Source: Bugula neritina | Taxonomy: Eukaryota; Bryozoa; Gymnolaemata; Cheilostomatida; Bugulidae | NCBI GenBank assembly: GCA_964035545.1 | Contig: CAXIUT010000294.1 | Coordinates: 1-23,016, forward strand | Direction: 5' to 3' | DNA: 23,016 bases | Shown here: in pieces, positions 1 to 5,753 of the stretch | How the letters are laid out: each line of letters starts with the position of its first letter | Numbering within the stretch: position 1 is the stretch's first letter | The notes under the pieces: model-generated | What the model was told of the DNA's origin: nothing | What the model saw: only the letters and a program-made list of their open reading frames with translations | The model's database searches: none | Position numbers and translations under genes: made by a program

Positions 1-2
1 AT

Positions 3-428
3 GAGATAATGTTTTCTCATGTGAAAAATTACTCTCCTGATGAAAATATAGAAATAAAAAGTAAAATTGAATTTCTAATTGACTACATAGGAAGTAAAAG
101 AGGCGATTTGGTTAGATTGGCTGAGCTTATGTATAAAGAAGGAATATCAAATCCTTCTGAAATAAAAGATGAACTAGGAATATCTATAAAAGAGGCCAAT
201 GTTCAAAAGGTTGCTATAAAAAGAATACTAAAAAGAAGTGATTTTTTAATTAGTTATATATCTAATAATAGAAAAGAGTTATCCGATACGGCTATTGCAA
301 TATATGAGAAAAAAATTGCAGAGGCTAAAGGTCTATCCGAGGAGCTAGGGGTTGAGATTAATCAAGCTGAAAAGCTTAGGAAAGAAGTTCTCTCTCTTGG
401 CAATGAAATATCTCAAGGTAATTTCTGA
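3..428 (+). CDS. Sigma-70-like protein, C-terminal part (gene cut by window start)
   Basis: This is the 3' part of the gene that is complete at 13225-13938. The first full codon is at position 3, and bases 1-2 finish a codon begun at the end of the circle. It contains the two consecutive helix-turn-helix-like repeats described for the full copy but lacks the sigma region 2-like N-terminus. The truncation is only the arbitrary opening of the circle and not a biological break. Confidence 0.85.
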   Translation, partial: EIMFSHVKNYSPDENIEIKSKIEFLIDYIGSKRGDLVRLAELMYKEGISNPSEIKDELGISIKEANVQKVAIKRILKRSDFLISYISNNRKELSDTAIAIYEKKIAEAKGLSEELGVEINQAEKLRKEVLSLGNEISQGNF

Positions 429-1006
429 TGATCAGTTCAATACATGAAAATATACTTAAACTAGATACACTGTATGATGGCGAGTATCCATATGATTTTG
501 AAGATATTATTGATGAAGACTTAGATGAATTAATTCGATCACCTATTGATGATGTGGTTTTTGAACTTACATCTAATGCGATTGATATTGACAGCTTCTT
601 AACAGCTATGGAAATTACAGCAAATCCAAATATAACTCTTTTACATGATGAGCGAAATTCAGTAAAAAAGCCTGTAGATGAACATGATAAAAATGGTGTG
701 GATGAAAAGTTCTTGTTAGCATATGAGCTTATTTCATTGGCGACTGAGGAGCTGATAAAAAAAGAAAATATGTTAATAAGGGAAAGAGAGTTTGAAATAA
801 AATTAGAAAAAGAAATGCAATTAGAAAAAGAAATGATAAGCTTGCTTGCCAACAGAGATACTTCTAGATTAAATTCTAACTCTATTAGTAGGAATGCAAT
901 TAGATATTTTACTCCTTTATTGGGAAATATATTTTTTGTGTTTTCAGCTTTAATTTCTATATGTTCATTTTTCTTGTTTATTTTAGTTTATATTTATTTT
1001 AACTAA
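428..1006 (+). CDS. Acidic, C-terminally membrane-anchored protein; probable anti-sigma factor
   Basis: 192-aa protein whose ATG overlaps the stop of the sigma-like gene. The first ~100 residues are strongly acidic, with runs such as DFEDIIDEDLDEL. Residues ~108-142 are charged and heptad-like (EELIKKENMLIRERE onward), probably a coiled coil. Residues ~163-191 form one hydrophobic segment ending in LFILVYIYF almost at the C-terminus. I see no signal peptide, so it should be tail-anchored with its acidic domain in the cytoplasm. An acidic cytoplasmic domain plus membrane tether directly downstream of a sigma-like gene is the usual arrangement of a membrane anti-sigma factor. That role is inferred from context, since I recognise no zinc-binding anti-sigma motif. 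The gene shares the low GC of its partner, and a terminator follows at 1019-1054. Confidence 0.6.
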   Translation: MISSIHENILKLDTLYDGEYPYDFEDIIDEDLDELIRSPIDDVVFELTSNAIDIDSFLTAMEITANPNITLLHDERNSVKKPVDEHDKNGVDEKFLLAYELISLATEELIKKENMLIREREFEIKLEKEMQLEKEMISLLANRDTSRLNSNSISRNAIRYFTPLLGNIFFVFSALISICSFFLFILVYIYFN

Positions 1007-1018
1007 CGAATTTATTTA

Positions 1019-1054
1019 AAAGCCCCTCTCGACCGTCAAATCAAAAAGGGGCTT
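1019..1054 (+). terminator. Terminator after the sigma/anti-sigma pair
   Basis: Eight-base perfect inverted repeat AAGCCCCT / AGGGGCTT with a 20-base loop, 12 bases after the anti-sigma stop, followed by GTTATT. The long loop is unusual, but position and GC-rich stem fit an intrinsic terminator ending the AT-rich operon. Confidence 0.65.
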
Positions 1055-1086
1055 GTTATTAAGCATCTACCAGAGAGGTATCAGCT

Positions 1087-1326
1087 ATGTCTGATGGTAT
1101 CAAAATTTTCGCGTGGGTTATACACACGTTCAGTCGGGTGAGCGCATGGCGCTATGCATCTTTTCTTGTTGTGTTGGTTTTGGTTGTGTTCTTGTGGCGT
1201 ATGCCAGATTTGTTAGCAGCGACTTGCAAGCCACCTCCTGTAGCCCAAGCTAGCCTTAGAAATTGTGAGCTATGTTATGAGCCATTGTTAAACATGCAGA
1301 GTGTCAGGGCTGTGGCTTTTAGTTGA
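1087..1326 (+). CDS. Small membrane protein of unknown function (79 aa)
   Basis: ATG preceded by a good ribosome site (GAGAGG at 1073-1078). The N-terminus is positively charged, then residues ~23-39 form a hydrophobic helix (ASFLVVLVLVVFLW), followed by about 40 residues containing three cysteines (CKPPP, NCELC). Topology is probably a single-pass inner-membrane protein with the cysteine-bearing tail in the periplasm, where disulfides or metal binding would be possible. I do not recognise the family. It is the first of three tiny membrane-protein genes in a row on the + strand, between the sigma cassette and the replication region. Confidence 0.6.
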   Translation: MSDGIKIFAWVIHTFSRVSAWRYASFLVVLVLVVFLWRMPDLLAATCKPPPVAQASLRNCELCYEPLLNMQSVRAVAFS

Positions 1327-1387
1327 GTTACCAACCTTATACTGTCCTATTAGCTATTTTAGAACAAGACGAAGTAGAGTCTGACCT

Positions 1388-1549
1388 ATGAATAAAACAA
1401 AGAACTATAAGCAAGAGCTTTTTGATAATTTGATAATCAATACTGCAAAAGGAATTGGAATGATTTTAGCCGGTATTGGTGGACTATGTGCTGTTATCGT
1501 TTTGTATGGGCTCTTCTACGCCCTTTTTGGAGAATTTAATGGCAAATGA
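1388..1549 (+). CDS. Very small membrane protein (53 aa)
   Basis: Short frame from ATG 1388 to TGA 1547-1549. The protein begins MNKTKNYKQELFDNL and continues into a long hydrophobic, glycine-rich helix (residues ~23-47) with a short polar tail. Its 3' end overlaps the next gene by 11 bases in another frame, and the ribosome site of that gene (GGAG, 1529-1532) lies inside this one, suggesting translational coupling. No strong Shine-Dalgarno precedes its own ATG. Support comes from the overlap, hydrophobic pattern and tight packing; the function is unknown. Confidence 0.5.
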   Translation: MNKTKNYKQELFDNLIINTAKGIGMILAGIGGLCAVIVLYGLFYALFGEFNGK

Positions 1550-1709
1550 TACTCCCGTTTTGGTCATGACTATCATATTCTTGCTTATGGTAGGTGGTCT
1601 TGTGCTACTTGGAACAGTTGAATATATATATGCAGGTAAACAAACTGTTGTTGAGAGTGCAAAGGATTCTACTAATCTTAATGCGGAAATTAGCGTCATG
1701 AATGACTGA
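1539..1709 (+). CDS. Very small membrane protein (56 aa)
   Basis: ATG 1539 was preferred to an upstream start at 1476 in the same frame because it has GGAG at 1529-1532 with proper spacing and gives a sensible membrane protein: MANDTPVLVM, then a strongly hydrophobic helix through residue ~30, then a polar tail (YAGKQTVVESAKDSTNLNAEIS). A short N-out/C-in or N-in/C-out single-pass protein is expected. Its stop codon (1707-1709) sits in the loop of an 11-bp inverted repeat (1693-1720), so transcription termination may be tied to the end of the gene. It is probably co-expressed with the two small membrane genes upstream. The function is unknown. Confidence 0.55.
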   Translation: MANDTPVLVMTIIFLLMVGGLVLLGTVEYIYAGKQTVVESAKDSTNLNAEISVMND

Positions 1710-1720
1710 ATTCATGACGC
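1693..1720. repeat. Inverted repeat spanning a stop codon; contains CGTCA/TGACG boxes
   Basis: Perfect 11-bp arms GCGTCATGAAT and ATTCATGACGC flank GACTGA, which contains the stop codon of the 56-aa gene. It could be a hairpin terminator without a T run, or a protein site, because each arm carries the CGTCA box that is repeated at 2029-2091 and upstream of parA. Confidence 0.7.
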
Positions 1721-1724
1721 CATG

Positions 1725-1738
1725 GCGTACCGGTACGC
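1725..1738. repeat. 14-bp perfect palindrome GCGTACCGGTACGC
   Basis: A perfect palindrome just beyond the 3' end of the small reverse-strand gene. Its right part TACCGGTACGCT (1728-1739) recurs as a 12-bp direct repeat at 2101-2112, so the small gene and the CGTCA palindromes are bracketed by matching sequence. The second copy is at 15235-15248. Confidence 0.7.
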
Positions 1739-1740
1739 TA

Positions 1741-1944
1741 TCAATCGGGCGGTTCAACTTCAAATGCAGCCAGCGCGACCTGGCAATCAATCACCAAATC
1801 ACGCGCCTCCGCCCAGGCGGCTAAATCTGCCTGTTCTGGCAAATAAGCCACGGTTTCAAAGTTATCGCCGTTCAATGGAAAGAGTGTTAATGATTCGGGG
1901 GCAGTTGCTGCACCCGCTGGGTTCTGTATGCTGTTTTCCTGCAT
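1741..1944 (-). CDS. Small acidic protein of unknown function (67 aa)
   Basis: Reverse-strand frame starting at 1944, with AGAGG about ten bases upstream of the ATG. The protein is soluble-looking, alanine-rich and acidic (MQENSIQNPAG, LADLAAWAEARDLVIDC-like central helix, C-terminus EVEPPD). A forward-strand frame over the same bases (1722-1946) is proline/arginine-rich and looks like its shadow. The gene lies between the Rep gene and the small membrane genes and is bracketed by the direct repeat TACCGGTACGCT. I do not recognise it. Confidence 0.5.
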   Translation of the reverse strand: MQENSIQNPAGAATAPESLTLFPLNGDNFETVAYLPEQADLAAWAEARDLVIDCQVALAAFEVEPPD

Positions 1945-2028
1945 AACTCAATGCCTCTTTGGTCGAGATTGGGTTGTGTGGCCTGTCCCGGTGTTGGTAG
2001 CGCCGGGATAGGTGTTAACTATCAATTA

Positions 2029-2091
2029 TGACGTAATGGCGTTTTGAATGAATGACGCCATTACGTCAAATAGTATAGCGTCATGACGTCA
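2029..2091. promoter_or_regulatory. Palindrome cluster with CGTCA boxes; candidate partition site or operator
   Basis: A perfect 14-bp inverted repeat (TGACGTAATGGCGT at 2029-2042, its complement at 2055-2068) is followed by the palindrome CGTCATGACG (2079-2088) running into another CGTCA (2087-2091). At least six CGTCA/TGACG boxes occur in about 60 bases. The same boxes occur in the parA upstream region (3343-3363). Clustered short boxes near a ParA/ribbon-helix-helix operon are what a centromere-like site looks like, but the assignment is inferred. The long hairpin could also terminate rep transcription, since rep ends at 2125 on the reverse strand. Confidence 0.45.
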
Positions 2092-2124
2092 CTTTAGCTA
2101 TACCGGTACGCTGTAGGTACGGTG

Positions 2125-2922
2125 CTAATCAAGCAACAGCGGGTATTGTTCGTCTTGCTTCCAGGTGAATTTAAGCGCCTTGACGGCGCGGCCTTTCTTG
2201 ATGGGTTCCCATTCGATCACGAGGCGGTCTTTTTCGTGTAGCTCTTTGATGGCTTTCTCGATGCAGTTAACGCGAATGTCTTTGTACAGGTAGCTGGCTG
2301 GAATGCCGAGCGCGTGGCGGAAGTCTTCAAGGGTGATGTATAGCTGTTTGGTAGTCTTCCATTGCATGAGGAGTTCGAGCAAGCGCCACGAATAGTAAGA
2401 GCGCAGGGATGAGGCCATTTTCAGTTTGTAGGTGGTGTATTTACCGTTGAGTAGCAAGATATAGGGCGTGGCTTCCTGCGAGAAGTTGATTTCAACCCAG
2501 CCGTCGCCTTTGTGGTATTTGGCGCTGGATACCCAATGCACCTTATGAATTTCTTCGCCGGTAGGGGTGTCCACCACCAGACTAAAATAGCGCGAGAATA
2601 GACGGTCTGTGGCTTTCTTCAGTTCACGGTACGAGCTGTCCAGATCCACGCTAAATTCCCGGGCATATTCCTTGGCCGAGATGCGCAGTGACACCTGATT
2701 ACCTTTCAGTGACTCAGCCTTTGCCATCGCATAGGTGACTAAGCGCTTTTCTACCAGGTTGAGGCCATGCGCGGCGCGAACGAGTGAGTTGCTCATGCTA
2801 ACGGTTAATTCCTGCCCCAGAATTCTGCTGATGTCTTCCGGGACTGTCTGTTTCTCCTGCTGTTCCAGTTTGAGTTTAGCTTCTTCAGCTTTCTTTTCTA
2901 TCCAGCCGATGGGGTCAGACAT
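2125..2922 (-). CDS. rep: Replication initiator protein, Rep_3 (RepB) family
   Basis: 265-aa initiator expected to bind the adjacent iterons, open the origin and recruit host DnaA/DnaB. The family pattern is clear: after a charged N-terminus comes the first winged-helix domain (NSLVRAAHGLNLVEKRLVTYAMAK, a typical opening of these proteins), then the linking region (AKEYAREFSVD, ATDRLFSRY) and the second winged helix with SLRSYYSWRLLELLMQW and TLEDFRHALGI, followed by a basic C-terminus. Length is in the usual range. The ATG has AAGGA upstream (about 2933-2937 on the reverse strand). The gene points away from its iterons, and its promoter region carries inverted half-iterons (2936-2979), the usual autorepression arrangement in this family. 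Confidence 0.95.
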   Translation of the reverse strand: MSDPIGWIEKKAEEAKLKLEQQEKQTVPEDISRILGQELTVSMSNSLVRAAHGLNLVEKRLVTYAMAKAESLKGNQVSLRISAKEYAREFSVDLDSSYRELKKATDRLFSRYFSLVVDTPTGEEIHKVHWVSSAKYHKGDGWVEINFSQEATPYILLLNGKYTTYKLKMASSLRSYYSWRLLELLMQWKTTKQLYITLEDFRHALGIPASYLYKDIRVNCIEKAIKELHEKDRLVIEWEPIKKGRAVKALKFTWKQDEQYPLLLD

Positions 2923-2935
2923 AGATGAAAAATCC

Positions 2936-3000
2936 TTAATGGGGAATTAAGAATATTTTCCCATTAAGTTAATAGGAAAGCAATTTTGAATTCCTATTAT
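2936..3000. promoter_or_regulatory. Inverted half-iterons in the rep promoter (Rep autorepression operator)
   Basis: TTTCCCATTAA (2957-2967) and TTAATAGGAAA (2969-2979) form an 11-bp inverted repeat with one mismatch about a single base. A further inverted half-site, TTAATGGGGAA, lies at 2937-2947 and a direct TTCCTATTA at 2991-2999. All resemble the 3' half of the iterons (CTTCCTATTTA and the variant CTTCCCATTAA). Rep dimers binding such inverted half-sites repress rep in pSC101, R6K and pPS10-type plasmids, and the same is inferred here. Confidence 0.7.
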
Positions 3001-3011
3001 TGGCCTTTGCC

Positions 3012-3244
3012 TGTGGACAAGACAGCAAAAACTTCCTATTTAGACAGCAAAAACTTCCCATTAAGCAGCAAAAACTTCCTATTTAGACAGCAAAAACTTC
3101 CTATTTAGGAAATTTATGAACGCTTGAGATGCTTACTGGATAAGGGTTTCAAGCGTTGCGCCACAAGCCCTAAAAAGATCTTTTAAAAGTTTATAAAAGA
3201 TCTTTTAAAAGGAACTGGGGGCAACAGCAAAAACTTCCTATTTA
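3012..3244. other. Iteron-type replication origin (oriV)
   Basis: Elements in order: a DnaA-box-like TGTGGACAA (3012-3020, one mismatch from the consensus complement); four adjacent iterons at 3021, 3043, 3064/3065 and 3086 with core CAGCAAAAACTTCCTATTTA spaced 22, 21 and 22 bp; a 9-bp inverted repeat AACGCTTGA / TCAAGCGTT (3119-3127, 3149-3157); an AT-rich stretch with two 17-bp direct repeats AAAAGATCTTTTAAAAG (3173-3189, 3195-3211), also 22 bp apart, which is the likely unwinding element; and a fifth iteron alone at 3223-3244. The second iteron has CCCATTAA instead of CCTATTTA. Placement next to a Rep_3 gene makes this the origin. Confidence 0.9.
3021..3107 (+). repeat. Four tandem 22-bp iterons
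   Basis: Starts at 3021, 3043, 3064/3065 and 3086; the CAGC of each unit lies at 3023, 3045, 3066 and 3088. The near-22-bp period puts every site on the same face of the helix. A fifth copy, separated by the AT-rich region, starts at 3223. Confidence 0.92.
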
Positions 3245-3330
3245 ACACCAAAGCCTAAAATTCACGCAATTTATTCGGAGTGCATTGCAGACCTGATCAT
3301 TAAAACTTTCAACGTGTAAGTCCACACCGC

Positions 3331-3363
3331 TATACTGATCTGCGTCATTACTTCATAACGTCA
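3331..3363 (+). promoter_or_regulatory. Probable parA promoter with CGTCA operator boxes
   Basis: TATACT at 3331-3336 is a plausible -10 element. Directly downstream, CGTCA occurs at 3343-3347 and 3359-3363, ending 12 bases before the parA ATG. These are the boxes clustered at 2029-2091, so the RHH partner of ParA may both repress the operon and bind the partition site. The -35 match is poor. The second copy is at 16841-16873. Confidence 0.45.
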
Positions 3364-3374
3364 CAGTCACCCTT

Positions 3375-3992
3375 ATGAAATCAATCGCATTCCTTAGCCA
3401 GAAAGGCGGCAGCGGTAAAACCACGCTGGCAGTGCATACCGCAGTTACCGCGCAGGAAAGTGGGGAAAGCGTTGTCGTCATTGATACCGACCCGCAACAA
3501 AGTGCAATGACCTGGGCAGAAGCACGCACCACGGATATACCACCGGTAGCCGCCATCAACGCTAACGAAATACAAAAAGTATTCGCAGCTGCTGAAGGCG
3601 AAGCAATGACACTAGCCATAGTCGATACCGCACCACACGCCGCGCCTGAGGCCTCCATTATCGCGGCTAAGGTAGACTTGATTGCTATCCCAGTCAGACC
3701 GTCAGCGTTTGATATAGCCGCAGTAGGCAACGCAGTAGAGATTGCCAAAGCAGCCAACACCAAAACCGTGTTTGTGCTTTCAGCTTGTCCCTTTAGATCA
3801 CCAGAGATAACCGAAACACGCGAGCTGTTAAAAACCTATGGCTTACCTGTAGCACCTACCGACATCACAGAGAGACGCGCATTCTCGCGTGCGGTAGCAT
3901 CAGGTAGGGCAGTAACCGAATTTGAAAGCGATGGTAAAGCAGCTGCTGAAATACGCGCTTTATGGCAATGGCTGAAAGGAGAAATGCAATGA
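3375..3992 (+). CDS. parA: ParA-family partition ATPase
   Basis: 205-aa ATPase that would form nucleoid-bound gradients to segregate plasmid copies. The deviant Walker A motif KGGSGKTT is at residues 10-17, the second motif VVVIDTDPQQSA at ~33-44 and the third LAIVDTAPHAA at ~80-89. It lacks the N-terminal helix-turn-helix of P1-type ParA, so it belongs with the short type Ib proteins (ParF-like), which work with small ribbon-helix-helix partners; such a partner follows directly. The next gene starts within this stop codon (ATGA). TTA-poor, GC-balanced sequence matches the Rep region. Confidence 0.93.
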   Translation: MKSIAFLSQKGGSGKTTLAVHTAVTAQESGESVVVIDTDPQQSAMTWAEARTTDIPPVAAINANEIQKVFAAAEGEAMTLAIVDTAPHAAPEASIIAAKVDLIAIPVRPSAFDIAAVGNAVEIAKAANTKTVFVLSACPFRSPEITETRELLKTYGLPVAPTDITERRAFSRAVASGRAVTEFESDGKAAAEIRALWQWLKGEMQ

Positions 3993-4252
3993 CAAAGAAG
4001 AAAACAGGGCTGGCGCAGTTCACCAAGCAAAGCAGCCAGACCACACAGCAGAGTGAAACACAGGAAAGTAAACCCAGAGAGAAACAGCGCGGTAAGGGTG
4101 ATGTAGTTGCATTAACAGTACGACTGTCACGCGATGACTGGCAACGTGTACACCAGTTGGCGCTATCCGAAGGCGTTAGCATTCAACGGCTGGCAGTAGA
4201 CGGATTATCAAAGCTCTTTGAAGAAAAAGGGCTTAAAAAGCTCAACACCTGA
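3989..4252 (+). CDS. Ribbon-helix-helix partition partner (ParG-like)
   Basis: 87-aa protein starting at the ATG that overlaps the parA stop, with AAAGGAG at 3975-3981 as ribosome site; an upstream in-frame start at 3962 is inside parA and less likely. Residues 1-38 are basic, Gln/Ser/Thr-rich and probably disordered, like the flexible tail of ParG that stimulates ParF ATPase. Residues ~39-82 have the RHH pattern: strand VVALTVRLS, helix RDDWQRVHQLALSEG, helix SIQRLAVDGLSKLFEEKG. It would bind the partition site and repress the operon, probably through CGTCA boxes. The role follows from context and fold and not from close sequence recognition. Confidence 0.8.
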   Translation: MTKKKTGLAQFTKQSSQTTQQSETQESKPREKQRGKGDVVALTVRLSRDDWQRVHQLALSEGVSIQRLAVDGLSKLFEEKGLKKLNT

Positions 4253-4332
4253 AATCGTTTTTATCCCAAACATCACACCAATCTGAAAGGTTCCCAAAAG
4301 CGGTTTTCATGCGCAATGGATAGCATACTATT

Positions 4333-4349
4333 CGGGCAAGCACTGCCCG
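4333..4349. terminator. Possible bidirectional terminator hairpin between convergent operons
   Basis: CGGGCA-AGCAC-TGCCCG, a six-base stem without a T run, lies in the 125-bp gap between the partition operon and the convergent YdjM-like gene. A second small hairpin with a GAAA loop (AACC-GAAA-GGTT, 4368-4379) abuts the YdjM stop. The second copy is at 17843-17859. Confidence 0.35.
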
Positions 4350-4377
4350 CGCTGTCAGATCGTGCCAACCGAAAGGT

Positions 4378-4902
4378 TTAGAAAAAGCGAAACCGGTTAT
4401 CTTTCCACTCCTTACCATCAATCAACCCTTCCTCATATAACCCGGCCCAATCGTAAAAGAATGGGTACCAATCGGTGCTGGTGTGCAGTAACTGCATAGC
4501 CACCGCACACACTGCCACAATACCCCATGCAATCGCATACTCTCCAGCCTCACCTGTGCGCAGCCGTCCCCCAAACAGGTGAAAGCGTCGCTCTGAGTTA
4601 GGTGCGAAAGGTACACCGCTGACAGTCATGGAATCGGCGAGTACATGCGTAAGCCCGCCCCAGAAGAACGCGGCCAGGATGCCGTGGAAATCCCACAGCA
4701 ACAGCGCAAACAGTAGGGCGATAAACCAGCCCAACACGTAATGGGTGACGCCCCGGTGTTTTACGTCCTGGCCGGTAGTGGCCTTGATTACCCATTCCAA
4801 CCAATCCGGAGCAGTAGAACCAAGAATTGCGACCGGCACGAGTACCGGGTTAATAACAGCGGTGGTCGCGCCAGCGATGGCGATGTGATTAATCCATTTC
4901 AT
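4378..4902 (-). CDS. YdjM-family inner-membrane protein (metal-dependent hydrolase fold)
   Basis: 174-aa protein with the conserved pattern of the YdjM/DUF457 family: an N-terminal MKWINHIAIAGATTA segment, GSTAPDWLEW, HRGVTHYVLG, then GGLTHVLADSMTVSG. The histidines and aspartates in these motifs (His6, Asp33, HRGxTH, THxxxD) are the presumed metal ligands. Hydrophobic segments at ~8-30, 55-85 and 120-140 make it a polytopic inner-membrane protein. In E. coli ydjM is LexA-regulated; I see no LexA box here. The start overlaps the stop of the upstream TolC-like gene (ATGA), so it is translated from the same transcript. The family is often called a hydrolase without a known substrate. Confidence 0.85.
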   Translation of the reverse strand: MKWINHIAIAGATTAVINPVLVPVAILGSTAPDWLEWVIKATTGQDVKHRGVTHYVLGWFIALLFALLLWDFHGILAAFFWGGLTHVLADSMTVSGVPFAPNSERRFHLFGGRLRTGEAGEYAIAWGIVAVCAVAMQLLHTSTDWYPFFYDWAGLYEEGLIDGKEWKDNRFRFF

Positions 4903-5753
4903 CGCGGGGTGAGTTCCTTTTGTGGCACTGCTGAAATGTTTTTAAGCCAGGTGTTGATGGTTTTGGCATTGAGCGGGTCGCACAGTCCGGAGAGTTTAAG
5001 GCGGGTTTCGGTGATCTTTGCTTCCTGTTTGGTAAGGTCGCGGCGACTTTGTGCGATCTTTTCGAGGTAGGTCATTTGCTCCTTGGCCTCAGAAATACCT
5101 TGCTGGACGCGTAAGGCGGAGCGAGTCTCCATGCTCCGATAAAGCGCCACTTCCCGTGTGGCGAGGTTGCGGTTTGCGATGGCGGCCACGAAGTCGGCGA
5201 CGATGGTGGCGGTGGTTTGGCGTCGCATGGCTTCGCGTTCTTTTTCGCGGTTAAGTTCTTTGTTGGAGTACAGCGGCATGCTGGCAACGATTGCCACGTA
5301 ATTGCTGCCGAGTTCGGAAGTGCCGGCACCGGCGCTGCTGAGGATATTGGTTTCCTGTCCGTATTTAGCCAGCTGAGCGCGCAGATCCACATTGAGATTC
5401 CACTGACTGCGGGCGGGGTAACAATCGAGGATGTACTGATACACCGCATCGGTGTCGATGTTGGGTGCCTGAACCAGCGCAGGCGGTTTAGCCTTGAAGT
5501 TCAGTTCCTGCCCGCTGAGTGTTGGGATTTTATAAGGCTGCGCCTTTGGTGGTTGCCTGGGTTCCTCTTGTTTCCAAGGCCAAAAGCTAAAAATGCCGTT
5601 TTCTGCTGCCTCAGTGGCCTCAGAATCGGTTATCAGTAATTTTTCATAGTTCTCTATGGGCTTGGCGCTTTCAGCGTCGTACAGCGTCTCTGAGGCGGCG
5701 CTAATCGGCGCGAGAAGCGCGGCGACCAGTACCCAGGGCTTTAAGCCCGCCAA
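4899..5753 (-). CDS. Exported helical protein, TolC-like (outer-membrane efflux protein resemblance)
   Basis: From a TTG at 5753 the 284-aa product begins with a signal peptide (MAGLKPWVLVAALLAPISA, cleaved before ASETLY). The frame is open to ATG 5849, but that start would overlap the ATPase gene by 149 bases and bury the signal peptide at residue ~35. After a proline-rich spacer comes a block recalling TolC/OEP proteins: YVAIVASMPLYSN (strand leading into the barrel) followed by a long charged helical hairpin with RV.QGISEAKEQMTYLEKIAQSRRDL and ending near a single cysteine pair region (SGLCDP). Only one TolC-type repeat is present, so it cannot form a complete TolC channel subunit of usual length (~430-490 aa). 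It is probably periplasmic or outer-membrane associated. It sits between a membrane ATPase and a YdjM-like protein in one operon; the function is unknown and the TolC resemblance is a motif-level inference. Confidence 0.65.
   Translation of the reverse strand: MAGLKPWVLVAALLAPISAASETLYDAESAKPIENYEKLLITDSEATEAAENGIFSFWPWKQEEPRQPPKAQPYKIPTLSGQELNFKAKPPALVQAPNIDTDAVYQYILDCYPARSQWNLNVDLRAQLAKYGQETNILSSAGAGTSELGSNYVAIVASMPLYSNKELNREKEREAMRRQTTATIVADFVAAIANRNLATREVALYRSMETRSALRVQQGISEAKEQMTYLEKIAQSRRDLTKQEAKITETRLKLSGLCDPLNAKTINTWLKNISAVPQKELTPR

Noticed and set aside
1722-1946. 74-aa forward frame opposite the small acidic gene
   Set aside because: Pro/Arg-rich product typical of a shadow frame; the reverse frame has a ribosome site and more protein-like composition.
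3021-3244. CRISPR-like spaced repeats
   Set aside because: Near-contiguous 22-bp repeats beside a Rep_3 gene are iterons; no spacers or cas genes.
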